Positions 11,558 to 23,610 of a DNA stretch of 64,000 nucleotides are shown one piece after another. The stretch spans positions 8,374,802-8,438,801 of the forward strand of contig NC_063258.1 of NCBI RefSeq assembly GCF_019578655.1. The letters run 5' to 3'. Position 1 is the stretch's first letter; every line of letters starts with the position of its first letter. Position numbers and translations under genes: made by a program. The notes below the pieces were generated by a model that saw nothing but the letters and a program-made list of their open reading frames with translations, was not told the origin of the DNA and did not search any database. The stretch is from Ricinus communis. Taxonomy: Eukaryota > Streptophyta > Magnoliopsida > Malpighiales > Euphorbiaceae.

Positions 11558-12240
11558 TTTATTGGACTTGAATAAATCTAATATGGGCTTAAGAACATAT
11601 AGGAGCACATAGGAGTTTGGACCTAATTAACTGCGACAAAGATGGCCCATGTGTGTGACTTAAAGAAACTAGGTTTCTTACTCCTAATGGGCAACTACAT
11701 AGTAATTTAGGAGTATTAGGACTTTATTTTTAGTTATCTTTCTTAGTTAGGATGTCTGTCTCTGTCCTATTTGAGTTGTAATTCCTTAATAGCTTAGAAT
11801 TAGGGTATTCTAAAACCTATTCAAGCCTAGTATGAATTTTCAAGTTCATTGATTGATTAATGATTAATATATTTTGTGAGTTTATACTCTATTCTTAGTT
11901 CTTATTTAGAGCTAATTCGAACTTATCAAGTAATTCATTTTTTTGTGGCGTTCAAATTTGACTTATTAATTTAGAATCCATACTAAATTATGACGTCGTC
12001 TACCTTTAATATTTTAGGTTTGATAGTTTAATCTACTTGAAGGGTCTAAGGTTTCCATTGATATGGTTCTAGATAGATCTTGGGTGATGAAATCAAACTT
12101 GCATACAGCTTTAATCCTTTGATGTAGTTTAGGTTTCGTGTTCTTGTTTGAATGCAAATCTTACTTATCAAGGAGTTGATCTATCCTTGTGGCATACTTG
12201 GAATTGGGGTTTAAGGGACTTAATTTTCCTTTAATTCATT
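11558..12240 (+). mobile_element. gypsy 3' LTR
   Basis: LTR that follows the pol tail. It shares its right third with the fragment at 7.66 kb, including TTGATCTATCCTTGTGGC and the GGAATTGGGGTTTAAG stretch. No polypurine tract or clear terminal TG/CA could be fixed. The right side ends against a reversed RT fragment. Confidence 0.55.
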
Positions 12241-12518
12241 AGTGGTCTTTGATCCTGCATTAAAATAGCTCTAATTCCTATACCACTAGCATCACATTCA
12301 ATTTTAAAGGTCTTATCAAAGTTGGGTAAAGCAAGCAAAGGTGCATTACGTAATTTATCGTTAAGTTCATTAAATGCATGTTCCTATGCATCACCCCATA
12401 AAAATCCAATATTTTTCTTAACTAACTCATTTAATGGTGCAGCTATAGTACTGAAATCCTTAATTCTCCTATAGAAGCTCGCAAGTCCATGAAACCCTTG
12501 TATTATTAAGGGTCATCT
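12241..12518 (-). pseudogene. RT-RNase H connection fragment, inverted
   Basis: Minus-strand remnant of the region between reverse transcriptase and RNase H of a gypsy pol: [10 protein letters not shown] then [21 protein letters not shown], a stop, and PLLALPNFDKTF, IECDASGIGI. These are the conserved thumb/connection and the first Asp block of RNase H. The YXDD active site lies outside the fragment. It is isolated between an LTR and rep-A. Confidence 0.8.
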
Positions 12519-14427
12519 AGCCTAAAATAACAAGAAATGATTGAGATCCTAATGGTGCAAATCCTAAATTGGAATATTTAGGCGTGCCTCAATTCTTGTC
12601 TTTCCTTCTTTCCTCCAAAAGATTCGTTCATGATCATTAGGAGAATGATACTAATACTCGATCAACTAATTATCCTCTTTTACATTTGTACAAGCATTAG
12701 ATCGGTTCTTATGATTGTCGCTTCCATGCGCTTCACTCAACCCTCATGTTCATGCTCACCAAATAAAACTAAAACATCATACTAGATAAAGATTAGAAAG
12801 AGAGACATAAAATAAACAAAAAAATGAGAAGATCGGTAGGATTTCAAATCCTATAAGGAAAGCAATCACAACTTCTTTGTTCTCTTCCATATGGCTAATC
12901 GTGAAGATCAAATGAAATTGATTTAGACATAAGGATAGAGAAAGAACATAAGAGAAAGGAAGGAAATAATAGGTTCTCTAGCCTCAAGTATTCGGTTGCA
13001 TGCAGTGTTTATAGTGCAAAAGTCCTTGTTCCAATAGAAAGAAGAAACTAGAAGCTAAATATGAATAAATAAATAAATAAAGATGAATAAACTAAAGACA
13101 AATCAAGAACGAGAGAAGAGTTAACTGGGCATCAACTTGTAGTCTCAGATTTTTTGAGCCAGCTTAACAAAAATAAAGGTAAGTTCACAGGGGCCTACAT
13201 AAAAGAACTCCAACCAAAATTGCTTCATTATATGCATTTCAAACATCAAAGCTCTCAAATTTCAGCTTGTATTACGCTTGCATTAATCGAAAACAACATT
13301 ATTTTGCTCTTACGCTGGTGGATTTACGTCCTATCCTGCTTGATCATCAAGCTAAGCCTAATGCCATCAGTCAAGCTTGTCAATTGCATTCCCATGATCT
13401 CTTATGCCAAACGATGCGTCATCAGGAGTCCTCATGCCTAGATGAATAAGGAACGATGGAGATCCCAATGGTGCAAATCTTGAATTAGGATATTTTAGCA
13501 TGCCTTGATTCTTGTCGTTCCCCCTTTCCTCCAAAAGATTCATCCGTGATCATATGGAGAATGATATCAATACATAAACAACTAATTTTCTTTCTTTGCA
13601 TTCGTCGAAGCATTAGATTGGTGCCTATGATTACTGCTTCCATACGCTTCCATTCAACACTCGTTTTTATGCTCCCAAATAAAACCAAACTATCATACTA
13701 GACAGAGATTACAAAGAGAGACACGAAATAAACAAAAAAATGAGAATATCAGTAGGATTTCAGATCCGGTAAGGAAAGCAATCATAGGTTCTTTGTTCTC
13801 TTCTATACGGCTAATCATAAGGATCAAATGAAATTAATTTAAACATAAGGGTAGACAAAGAGCACAAGAAAAAGGATGGACGTGAGGGTAAATCTATGCT
13901 CGTTGGCGCGAATGCTGATTAAGTCCAAAAGGTTCTTTAAAGAACCTATAACTTGATTTTCTGCAAGGTAGAAAACTGAAGTAATATGCTCATTAGCCTT
14001 AAGTATTTCATTGCATGCAGTTGTTCTAGTGCGAAAGCCCTCATTCCATAAGAAGAAGAAACTAGATGCTAAATATGAATAAACAAATACATAAAGATAA
14101 ATAAACTAAAGTCAAATCAAGAATGAGAGAGGAATTGACTGGACAACAACTCTTGTAGTCTGAAATTTTATGACCCAGCTTAACAAAAATAAGGATAATT
14201 TTGTGTGGTCCTACCTAAAATCACTTAGACCCAAATTACTTGGTTATATGCATTCCAGACATCAGTGCACTCGAATTCCGACTATTATTATGCTTGGATT
14301 AATTGAAAACAACATGAGTTCTACTTTACATGCGTGGATTTATGTCTCATCCTACTTGATCATCAAGGTAATCCCCAATGCCATCGGTCAAGCTTGTCAA
14401 TTGTGCTCCTATGTTTTCTTATGCCAA
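12519..14427 (-). repeat. rep-A tandem array, minus orientation (two units)
   Basis: Two consecutive units; the block ATTTAAACATAAGG or near variants recurs near 12920 and 13836 (about 915 bases). Reversed TATA region at about 14000-14025. It ends where an Athila-like LTR starts with TGATATCC, so the LTR probably inserted into rep-A here. Confidence 0.75.
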
Positions 14428-15658
14428 TGATATCCTTGATATTACACATGTTTGCATGCCTGATTTTGAGTTATTTTTAGGTTGAGTTATTTTTAGGGCA
14501 AATTATGTGTTTTTGTATTAGAATCACCCTGTTTTAGTTTCCTTTGTGTCTCAGGTGTTTTTCTAGGTACATCATCAAAGTTAGAGAGAAAACGGATCAA
14601 AATCGGGAAGAAATGGATGAATCGGGTGCATTAGACTATTCAACACATCCTGCCAACACGCTAGTGCTGAGAAGCACAGTTAGGGTCAGAGGGCATCCCG
14701 AAATTCCTTACCCATGGCGAGAAGAAACAATCTGCAACACGGTTCCCGAGAGTAACACGGCCTAGGAGCATGCTCGTTTTGAGCAACACGGCCTAATCCA
14801 AGCCGTGCTGAAAGAATGCTAACTGTATAATTTAGCTTAACACAGCATGGATCCAGGCCGTGCAGACCAAATCTAAGCCCATGTTAGATCTCAAAGCCTT
14901 AATTAAAAGAAAAGAAAGAGAAAGGAGATTCTAGAGGGAGAGAACTTTGGAATATTCAAGACAGACGATCAAGAAGAGGAAAACGAAGACAAATTCTACT
15001 TCAACATCATCCATATAGCTTCTCATGAGGATTGGATTAAAGATTCAAAGGAAAGAAGAATGAGAGCTTGAGCTGCAGAGATTGGATTTAGAGTTATTCA
15101 AGAGGGGATAGCATTTCCAACATTTTAGAAAAGGGTGTACATGTTCTTTTCGATTCTTTTTTACTTTGTATTTGATTCTTGTATTAGTTTAATCATGAAC
15201 ATGTGCAACTAATCTTATTAAACTGGTTTGGAGGTGATTTTTAGCTATGCTAGGCTTGTTTTATGCTTAATTGATTAATTATTGATTTAAGATTGTAGCA
15301 TTCATTCAAGTATAATAAAATCTATTGTTTCTTCTTCATTATTGAATCAATTTAAGAACTCCTTTGTAATTGAGAAATTCAGTTGAGTTTGGACAACTGC
15401 TTGTGTGATTAAGTGATTTGCATCTTAATGATAAGTGTAATAACTTACTGGAATAAGAACTAGACATTCTTATTAGCGGTAATTTAGAGATTAATGTTAT
15501 TCTAAAATCAATTGTTAGGAAGAGATTCCAACTTTAGGTCTTTAGGATTAGAAATTGGTTAACTCGATAGAGAGGCCAATTCATTTAAGAAATTATCCAC
15601 AGATTGCAATTCTTAATCAATCAATTCATAAATTATTATTTTTAAGCCGGCTAGCTAA
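14428..15658 (+). mobile_element. Athila-like LTR L1, 3'-truncated
   Basis: Begins TGATATCC directly after rep-A. It holds a GC-rich block at 14690-14880 with repeated AACACGGCC / GCCGTGC words, then a purine-rich leader, and a highly conserved right part (GTTAGGAAGAGATTCCAAC, ending TAAGCCGGCTAGCTAAAG). The same right part occurs reversed at 18.9-19.6 kb. About 250 bases expected at the right end are missing; rep-A resumes at once. The small ORF near 14544 lies in the LTR and has no recognisable domain. Confidence 0.75.
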
Positions 15659-17484
15659 AGGGACGCATGCCTTGATTCTCAGTGTTCCCTATTTCCTTGA
15701 AAAGATTTGTCTGCGATCAATTACAAAATGATATAAATATTCTATTAACTAATTTTCTTCACATTTTTTCAAGGCTTGGATCGACGCCTATGATTATTGT
15801 TTCCATGTGCTTTAACTCAACACTCCTCTTTATGCTTGCCAAATAAATCTAAACCATCGTATTAGATAAAAATTATAAAGAGAGACACAAAAGAGACAAA
15901 CAAAATGAGAATATAGGTAGGATTTCGGATCCAATAAGGAAAGAAGTCACAAATTCTTTGTTTTCTGCCATACGGCGAAGCGTAACGATCAAGTCAAATT
16001 GATTTAAATACAAGGGTAGACAAAGAACACACAAAAAAAATGAATCACGTGACGGATAAGTCTATGCTCACTAGCATAAGTGTTGACAAATCTACAAAGT
16101 TCTTGAAAGAACTAAAAACTTGATTTCCCGCAAGCTAGAAAATTTGAAATAATATGCTCATTAGCCTCAAGTATTCAGTTACATGCAGTTTTTATAGTGT
16201 GAATGCCCTCAATTCCATAAAAAGAAGAAACTAGAAGCTAAATATGAATAAATAAATAAAGAGAGATGGATAAACTGATATCAAATCAAGAACAAGAGAT
16301 GAGTTGACTGGTCAACGACTCTCGTACTCCCAAATTTTATGATCCAGCTTAACAAAAATAAGGGTAAATTCACATTGGCCTACCTAATAGCAGTTCAACC
16401 CAAATTACTTTATTTTATGCATCACAAACAACAAAATGATAGAATTCTCGCTTGTATTACGCTTGGATTTATTAAAAATAACATGATTTCTCCCTTACGC
16501 GCATAGATTTACATCTCGTCTTGCTTGATCATCAAGTTAAGCCCCAATGTCAGCAGTTAAGCTTATTATTGATTCCTTATACCAATCCTTATATCATTAG
16601 GAGTTCTCGTGCCTGTAGAAACAAGAAATGATGGAGATCCCAATGGTGCAAATCCTAAATCAGAATATTTGACCGTACCTCGATTCTTAGCATTCCCTAT
16701 GTCCTCCAAAGGATTCGTTAGTGATCATTCAAAGAATGATATCAATACTCGATCAAGTAATTCTGTTTCTTTGCATTTGTCCAAGCATTGGATTGGTGCC
16801 TATAATTGTCACTTCCATGCGCTTTTAATTGAACACTTTTGTTTATGCTCGCCAAATAAAACCAAACCATCATACAAGACGTAGATTAGAAAGAGACAAA
16901 AAAAAGAAACAAACAAATGAGAACATAGTTTGAATTTCATATATGATAAGGAAAGAAATTACATGTTCTTTATTCTCTTCCATGGCTAAGTGTAAGGGTC
17001 AAATTGAACTGATTTAAATACAAGGACAGACAAATAACACAACAGAAACGAAGGACGTGAGCGATAAGTCTAGATTCACTAATGCGGGTCTTCATATGTC
17101 TGCAAAGTTCGTGAAAGAAACCCATAACTTGATTTCCTACAAGGTAGAAAACTAAAATAATATGCTCACTATCCTCAAGTATCAGGTTGCTTGCAGATTT
17201 ACAGTGCGAAAGCCTTAATTCCATTTGAAGAAGAAATTAGAAGCTAAATATGAATAAATAAATAAATAAAGATGAATAAACTAAAGTCAAATCAAGAATC
17301 GAAAAGGAGTTGACTGGTCAACAATTCTCGTTGTCCCAAATTGTATGGGCCAACTTAACGAAAATAAGGAAAATTCTAAAAGGGTCTACCAAATAACACC
17401 TTGACCCAAATTACTTCTTCATAAGCATCCCAAACATTAAAACGCTCACATTTTGAGTTGAATTAATTAAAACCAACATGATTT
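15659..17484 (-). repeat. rep-A tandem array, minus orientation
   Basis: About two units; the block GATTTAAATACAAGG recurs near 16001 and 17011 (about 1010 bases). The right edge is a head-to-head junction near 17485. Small ORFs such as the one near 16609 coincide with conserved repeat sequence and have no domain. Confidence 0.75.
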
Positions 17485-18430
17485 CTCTCTACTTAATAAC
17501 AAAAGAGATCAAGCAGGAGGAGACATAAATCCACGTGCGTAAGGGAGAAATCATATCGTTTTCTATAAATGCAAGTGTAATATAAGCGGAATACAATCAT
17601 TTTGATGCTTAGGACGCATATAATGGAGTAATTTGGGTTGGATTGTTATTAGGTGGTCCCACGCAAATTGCCTCTTATTTTCGTTAAGCTAGCTCATAAA
17701 AATTGGGACTACGAGAGTTACTGACCAGTCAACTCCTCTCTCATTCTTTATTTGACTTTGGTTTATTCATCTTTTTTTTATTTATGTACTCACAGTTAGC
17801 TTCTAGTTTTTTCTTCTTATGGAATGAGAGCTTTCGCACTATGAAAATCGCATGCAACTGAATATTTGAGGCTAGTGAGCATATTATTTAAGTTTTCTAC
17901 CTTGTAAAGAATTAAGTTACGGGTTCTTTCAAGAACTTTCTAGACTTATGAAGACCCGCACTAGCAAAACTAAACTTATTACTCACTTTCTTCCTTTCTT
18001 TTGTGCTCTTTGTCTACCTTTGTGTTTAAATTAATTCAATTTGATCCTTACGCTTAGACCTGGAAGAGAATAAAGAACTTGTGATTTTTTTTCTTATCAA
18101 ATCGAAAATCCTACCTATGTTCTCTTTTGTTCTTCTATTTCCAACCTATATCTTGTATGTTGGTTTGGTTTTATTTGGCGAGCATAAACAAGAGTATTGA
18201 GTTAAATTGTGTGGAACCGACAATCATAGGCATTGATACAATGCTTGGAAAAATACGAAGAAAGAAAATTAGTTGAACGAGTATTGATATCATTCTTCAA
18301 ATGATCATGGATGAATCTTATAGAGAAAAGAGGGATCGCCGAGAATCAAGGGACGCCCAAATATTCAGATTCGGGATTTATACCATTAGGATCTCTATCA
18401 TTCCTTATTCCTCTAGGAACCGACAATCAA
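17485..18430 (+). repeat. rep-A unit, plus orientation
   Basis: Nearly complete unit running from AGATCAAGCAGGAGGAGACA, through a TATG-AAAATCGCATGCAAC promoter-like block near 17840, to CTCTAGGAACCGACAATC. With the array on its left it forms a palindrome with arms of roughly 0.9 kb. Confidence 0.75.
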
Positions 18431-18896
18431 AGGCATTTTGTTTTCTTCACTTATTAAGCTTAGTTAGCATTTAATTACCTTTGTTCTTATGTCTTTCATT
18501 ATGTATAGGCTTAATCTTATTCATTAAGTCTAGTTTAGTTTTCATGTTTTTGTGTTCTTGTGTGTGTTTTAAATTTGATTCATTGGTTATTGAATAGTTA
18601 TAACTTTGATTGTTTGATAATTAATTGATTTAGTCTTTACAAGAACAGTAGAGTTTCAATGCTAAACACATGAGTTTTGTGTGAGATGTTTTGTCAAGAA
18701 GAGTTTGTCAGAGGACGTTGAGATCTTCTTTATGATAGATTGTGGGGACAAAAGAAAGATAATCATTATGAAAAGTGTCAGTCAAAATTCTTATAATCCT
18801 AATCCTAAGCCAAAGAAGTTGGAAAGACAATTGCATCAAGATTTGAATGATGAATTTTCAAAGGATCTAAAATCTTTAAGGCGCAGCCTTGATTCT
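18431..18896 (+). pseudogene. Athila-like leader and gag N-terminal remnant
   Basis: An AT-rich leader is followed near 18655 by TTTCAATGCTAAACA, the same start region seen after the PBS of the element at 57.66 kb. The frame from 18681 encodes a short basic peptide (YNPNPKPKKLERQLHQD) that I do not recognise. Position and shared sequence suggest the N-terminal end of a gag gene, but no domain is visible. The right neighbour is an LTR on the opposite strand, so the piece is not in its original setting. Confidence 0.4.
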
Positions 18897-19584
18897 TGAT
18901 GGTTCGCTAACACGATTAGCAATCTACATGTAAGTGCACCTATCCAATATAATCTAGCTATGGCAAGTATCAATATCCTATCCCACGGGAACTAAGAAAC
19001 TACTGCTACTATGCTATTCCTATTATCTATCCAATCAAAAGTTTGTGAAGATTATAAACTAAAAATGATTAAGAATGTAATTGAAAGCTAAATTTTAATA
19101 AAGAGAATGAAAGTTGAAAAAGAATAATAAGATAAGTTAACCCAATTGGGGATCACTTTAGCTAGTCGGCTTATAAACAATAAATTATGAATTGATTTAT
19201 TAAGAATTACGATCTGTGGATAATTTCTTGAATAAATTGGCTTCTCTCTCGAGTTAACCAATTCCTAGCCGTAAAGATCTAAAGTTGGAATCTCTTCCTA
19301 ACAATTGATTTTAGAATAGCACTAATTTCTAAATTACCGCTAATAAGAATGTCTAGTTCTTATTCCAGTAAGCTATTACACTTATCTCTAGGATGCAAAT
19401 CCCTTAATCACACAAGCAGTTGTCCAAACTCAATTGAATTTCTCAATTACAAAGGAGTTCTCAAATTGATTTAATAATAAAGAAGAAACAATAAATTTTA
19501 TTATACTTCAATGAAAACTACAATCTTAAATCAATAGTCCAATCATTTAAGCACAAAACTAGCCTAGCATGGCTAAAGATCAGC
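18897..19584 (-). mobile_element. Athila-like LTR L2, truncated
   Basis: Minus-strand LTR whose 3' end is at 18897 (TGATGGTTCGC on the plus strand). It aligns along its length with the right part of L1. The U3 half with the CACGG block is missing; the sequence is joined at about 19584 to an ORF1 remnant. Confidence 0.75.
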
Positions 19585-19916
19585 CCAAAATGGGTTTGAT
19601 AGAGGGCTCCACAATGCCGAAGAAGGCCTCAAAAGGTGGAGTCTGAAGTAACTCTCGAACCTCAGTAGCTAGGCCAACTGTTTCCAATGCCTGCCAGTCG
19701 ATGCATCTCCCACAGCCTAACTACCTGTACCGCAGCTGCTGGTAACGAGCCTCGTGACTGGGGCTCTGAAACTATAAAAAGTTTATATCATGCGGGAGCT
19801 GGAGGTGGAGGTGGAGCTCTAGGGGCCAGTGGTTAAGGTGCAAGTGGGTCAATCGGGTCAGAACACCTTCTCTTAGAGACACCCACCTTCCAGGGTCTCT
19901 CATGCTGCTTAGCCAT
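19585..19916 (-). pseudogene. Athila ORF1/env-like protein remnant, N-terminal part
   Basis: Minus-strand frame starting ATG at 19916. It has a basic N-terminus (MAKQHERPWKVGVSKRR), a proline-rich stretch (APRAPPPPPAPA), then after a frameshift RCIDWQALETVGLATEV and FFGIVEPSIKP. The last part lines up with the better copy at 55.3-56.1 kb (GCIDFVSLERVGLAQDV, FFDIIEPTYREF). Both resemble the ATHILA ORF-1 family of plant gypsy elements, whose role is unsettled (structural or env-like). There are two stops in the proline-rich part. The C-terminal two thirds are lost at the junction with L2. Confidence 0.6.
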
Positions 19917-20423
19917 AGTTCTTGCATGAAAATTGATTAAAACTCTTGCCAAAATAGTAATTCTTGCTCTAAAGAGACAATTATTCCAATAATAGCAATA
20001 GTTTAATAGCAATACAACAGCAATTTAACATATTTTCAGCACACTTGTAATAGTTAATTTCTAATTCAGTAGCATAATGGCTAATTCACCAAACCAGCTC
20101 AAAATTCAGCAAATTCAAATATGAAAACAACGATAATCGGGCAATTCAAATGCAGAATAAAAGAAATAAAAAATATAAACAATAGTAACTAATAAAGCAA
20201 AATAAACAGTAACATCAAATCAATATTAAAAGAAAAACAAGAAATTGAATGAAACAATAAATAAAATGCAACAAAAGTGACGAATGTATGAAATAACAAA
20301 ATTAACAAAGAGATTAATGAAAATAAGAAACAATATCGAAAATTTTAGAAATAATTAACTAAATTAGAGAAAAGAGTAAAATCACATACCAAAATAGAGT
20401 ATTGAACAAAGTTATTGAACACG
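19917..20423 (-). other. AT-rich leader upstream of ORF1 remnant
   Basis: About 500 bases rich in A and AATAAA-like words, upstream (minus sense) of the ORF1 start. In the homologous copy at 54.8-55.3 kb this position is a predicted intron. I see no gene here. Confidence 0.4.
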
Positions 20424-20436
20424 GTTGTGTGTCCTA

Positions 20437-20599
20437 AACACGGGCATGTTATCTTACACGGTCGTGTCCATAACATGTGTTACTCTCAAAAGACGTGTTG
20501 AATTCCCATTTTATCTCAACACGGGCGTGTTGTCTGACACGATTGTGTCCACAAACTGTGTTACTCTAGGAAGACGTGCTGAAATTACATGTTTCTCTC
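20437..20599. repeat. Two-copy 81-82 bp tandem repeat with CACGGGC motifs
   Basis: AACACGGGC starts units at 20437 and 20518, with a third truncated start at 20600. Each unit contains ACACGG.CGTGTCC.. and TGTGTTACTCT..AAGACGTG. It is the same type of palindromic GC-rich block as in the Athila-like LTRs and abuts LTR L3. Confidence 0.75.
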
Positions 20600-20616
20600 A
20601 ACACAATTTGGTTGCC

Positions 20617-22093
20617 TGATGGGTGCTAATCGTGTTAGCTACAATCTAAGGCAGTGTACTTATCGATGCAGTCTAGCACTAATGGCGAGTATCAAGGTCG
20701 TATTCCTCGAGAAAGCGAAAGCCCAGAGTTACTTCTTTGTTCTTTGTTATATTAACCTAAAATGGATGATGAATAAATTCTAAACTAACTATTCACTACG
20801 AGCTTAGTTCTAAGGGAGATGCAGGAGTAATTGATAAGTGAAATAATCAAAACAAGAAGACAAACCCAAAGAGAATCTAAACTAGTTGGGAATCAAAACA
20901 AAAGATAAAGGATCGGTGAGTCTAATTATGCTACCCGTGGACGAATTCTTAACCGAATTCGGTTTCTCTCTCGAGATAACCGAATTCCTAAACCTAATAA
21001 CCTAAAGTTGGAATCTCTTCCTAACGATTGATTCTTAAATTAGCATTAAGCTTTAATCCGCCTCTATTAAGCTTTGTTAATTCTTAATCCGGCTAGTTAA
21101 TTATCCTTATCTCTAAGCGATTATTAACCAGTTCTTGTTATTCAAAGTTCCAATTGCCAAACGGATTTCTCAATCTCATAAAGCAATCTAAACATCACAA
21201 TTCACAACGTCTCATGAATAATGCATAATCTTATTCATACTGAAAACAAGAAGAATACAAAACCAACTCAAACAATCCAACAATATAATATCAAGCCAAC
21301 ATAGTAAAGAAATCCCAATGGATTAAATCAGTCTAGCTAAACATGTTCATGTTTAAAATAATCTAGGAAATCAATTACAATGAAAGAATAATGAAAATAA
21401 AACATGTACACCCTTTTCTCTCGAATTAGATGAATGTACCCAAACTGGATCTACACTTTGATTAATCTCCCAAACTGCCTCTTGAATTGCTCCACTATCG
21501 CTTTTGCACTCGGAATCTTACGATTCCGGGATTCTTACTCACTGCAACTCTCTCTCGCACTCGGTATTGTGCAGAAACCGAACTAGCCACTAGGGCCCAA
21601 TGTCACTCTTTTTCCCCCTCTTCTCTCTAAGAAAAATGAATTTTTCTTATATATTTAACTCAGCACGGCCGTGTTCAAGGCCGTACGAAATCGTGGATCT
21701 CACCAAGTAGGGTTTCACCACTGCAGTTCCTCCCTCGTTGGCCACCACGGGCCGTATTTCTCCGTGTTGGCCACCACGGGCCGTCAAGGCCGTGGTGGCT
21801 ACTAAACCGTGCCCAAAGTGCCAATTTCAAGAATCAAAGCCAATGGTTGAGCACGGCCAGAGTCCAGGCCGTGCTCAATGTATGCATTGCGGGCTCTTGT
21901 CCGATCTTGATGAATTCTCGTCTGTTTCCGCACGTATTAATCTATAATTGCTTAAACAACGATGATGGTCCTATAAATGTTCCTGAAATGCAAAAGAACA
22001 CAAAACACAGGTGATCTGGGAATAAAAGCACAATAATTGCTAAGAACATACGCAATAATATGCAAGCAAATATGTGTAAAACTATGCTTATCA
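20617..22093 (-). mobile_element. Athila-like LTR L3, full length (1477 bp)
   Basis: Minus-strand LTR starting TGATAAGC (22093) and ending GCACCCATCA (20617). It has a conserved R/U5-like half (GCCTTAGATTGTAGCTAACAC), the GGAAGAGATTCCAAC block, and GC-rich CACGGCC words at 21660-21880. A polypurine tract adjoins its 5' side, so this is the 3' LTR of the minus-strand element whose internal part lies at 22.1-24.4 kb. The ORF near 21738 reads through the GC-rich block and is not a gene. Confidence 0.85.
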
Positions 22094-22111
22094 CATTACC
22101 CCACACTTAAG
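22094..22111 (-). other. Polypurine tract of the L3 element
   Basis: Reads CTTAAGTGTGGGGTAATG on the minus strand, immediately before TGATAAGC. AAGTGTGGGG is the usual plus-strand primer tract of Athila/Tat elements. Confidence 0.75.
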
Positions 22112-22693
22112 CTATTGCTTGTCCTCAAGCAATTAACAACTCAACCCATAAAACTACAGTTAGCAATTCCTTTCAGTTTATGCCCCTAGTCCACAACAGA
22201 GAGTATTCAACTTAAAGGTTACTCAATCATAAATCAAATTACAAATCATTAACAAAGAATGGAAATAATATTAATGCATGAGTAACTTAAATGACAACTC
22301 AACACAAACATCATGAACCAATGCCTCACAGGGATCACTCAAGTCGCTCAAAGTGTATATTAGGTGAATAACAAATCCCTCAAAGCAAATGCACAAGACC
22401 CGCTCACCATAAGCTTGCTCATAAATCATATCTTCGCTACTGTGAATAAGTAAATACCAAAATCAAAGGGTCTTTACCAAGGTTGAAATGGGGCTAAGGT
22501 AAAGGTACGGAGATTTGGATAGAAGTGTGAAAGTGCTGGAATTCGTGCGATAAACAATAGTATATGCTCAAAGGATTAAATGCCTAAGATCACAAAAAAA
22601 ATCATTCACTAAAATCCCTACTTCATAGAATAACGCTCGCAAATGCTCTAAATCCAATATAAAGATAAATAATTAAAGAGATTTGTTTATTAT

Positions 22694-22763
22694 ATATTCT
22701 TTTTTTTTCCTCTTCTTCTTTTTTTTCTATTTTTATTTTTATTTTTATTTTTATTTTTTTTAT
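22694..22763. repeat. T-rich low-complexity tract with (ATTTTT)n
   Basis: T-runs, a TCTTC part and several TTTTTA units. A similar T-rich tract sits at the corresponding place (about 62316-62370) in the homologous region. Confidence 0.8.
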
Positions 22764-23610
22764 AATAATGAACTAGCAGCTTATTAGCGACCGCTGCATA
22801 CAACTCGAATAAACATAAAGAATAACAAATACAAATTGGATCAAAGGGAGCATTTAAAATATCAAAAAGATTTAGTGAATTTACCAACATAGCAACTAGC
22901 ATTTTAATCCCACATAAAGTTGAACATATCACATAAAGAAATTCTAGCATAAGGGTAAAGGAAAGATAAATGTAAGGAATGGTATAATTGAAGTGTATAG
23001 GTGTAGATTATGAAGAAAAGGTTAAGGCTCAAAAACTGGCTAACTAATGGAAACATAAGGTGATAGGCTTTTGGTCAAATGTGGGGAATCCTAAATCGCC
23101 CAAATCATCTCATGGTATTCACAATATTCATGTAACTTCAACACGCATTACAAAGCAAGTACTAGAAGCAAAGTTAAGTACAATGCACACTCAAACAAGA
23201 AATATAAAGAGCATAAGTATAATGAATGCTCAACTGGCTCAAAATCTCACTTTCAGGTGTGGTATTAGGTGCAGTTGGTTCGCAACATCATTAATTGAAT
23301 AATTACTTAAAAAACACATGCATATGATATTATCAACATTCTAAGTTAAAATTCGACAATTCGAAAAAATAATTAAATAACACCGGTTTAACCCGGCAGG
23401 GTTGATGTGTAAAACACCAAAAATTGTTTTCTAAGGACAATGAACAACAAAGAAAAGTAACTACAATTCTATAAATCAAGTCATCAATCAGCTCAAAATT
23501 AGCATACTCAAGTGCATAAAAACACAATGTCCTAACATCTCCTAAAAATACACAACACCTAGCCATAGCAATTAAAAATCCATATGAGAGATTAGGGTTT
23601 ACCCATAAGC

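Noticed and set aside
14544..14765. Possible small gene in L1
   Set aside because: Sits over the CACGG block of an LTR; absent from sister LTRs.
21738..21947. Cys-containing ORF (PCPKCQ..) resembling a zinc-binding peptide
   Set aside because: Produced by the GC-rich LTR block; sequence is not conserved as protein in L4 or L5.
22690..22950. Lys/Asn-rich ORF on the minus strand
   Set aside because: Runs through the T-rich tract; repeat composition explains it.
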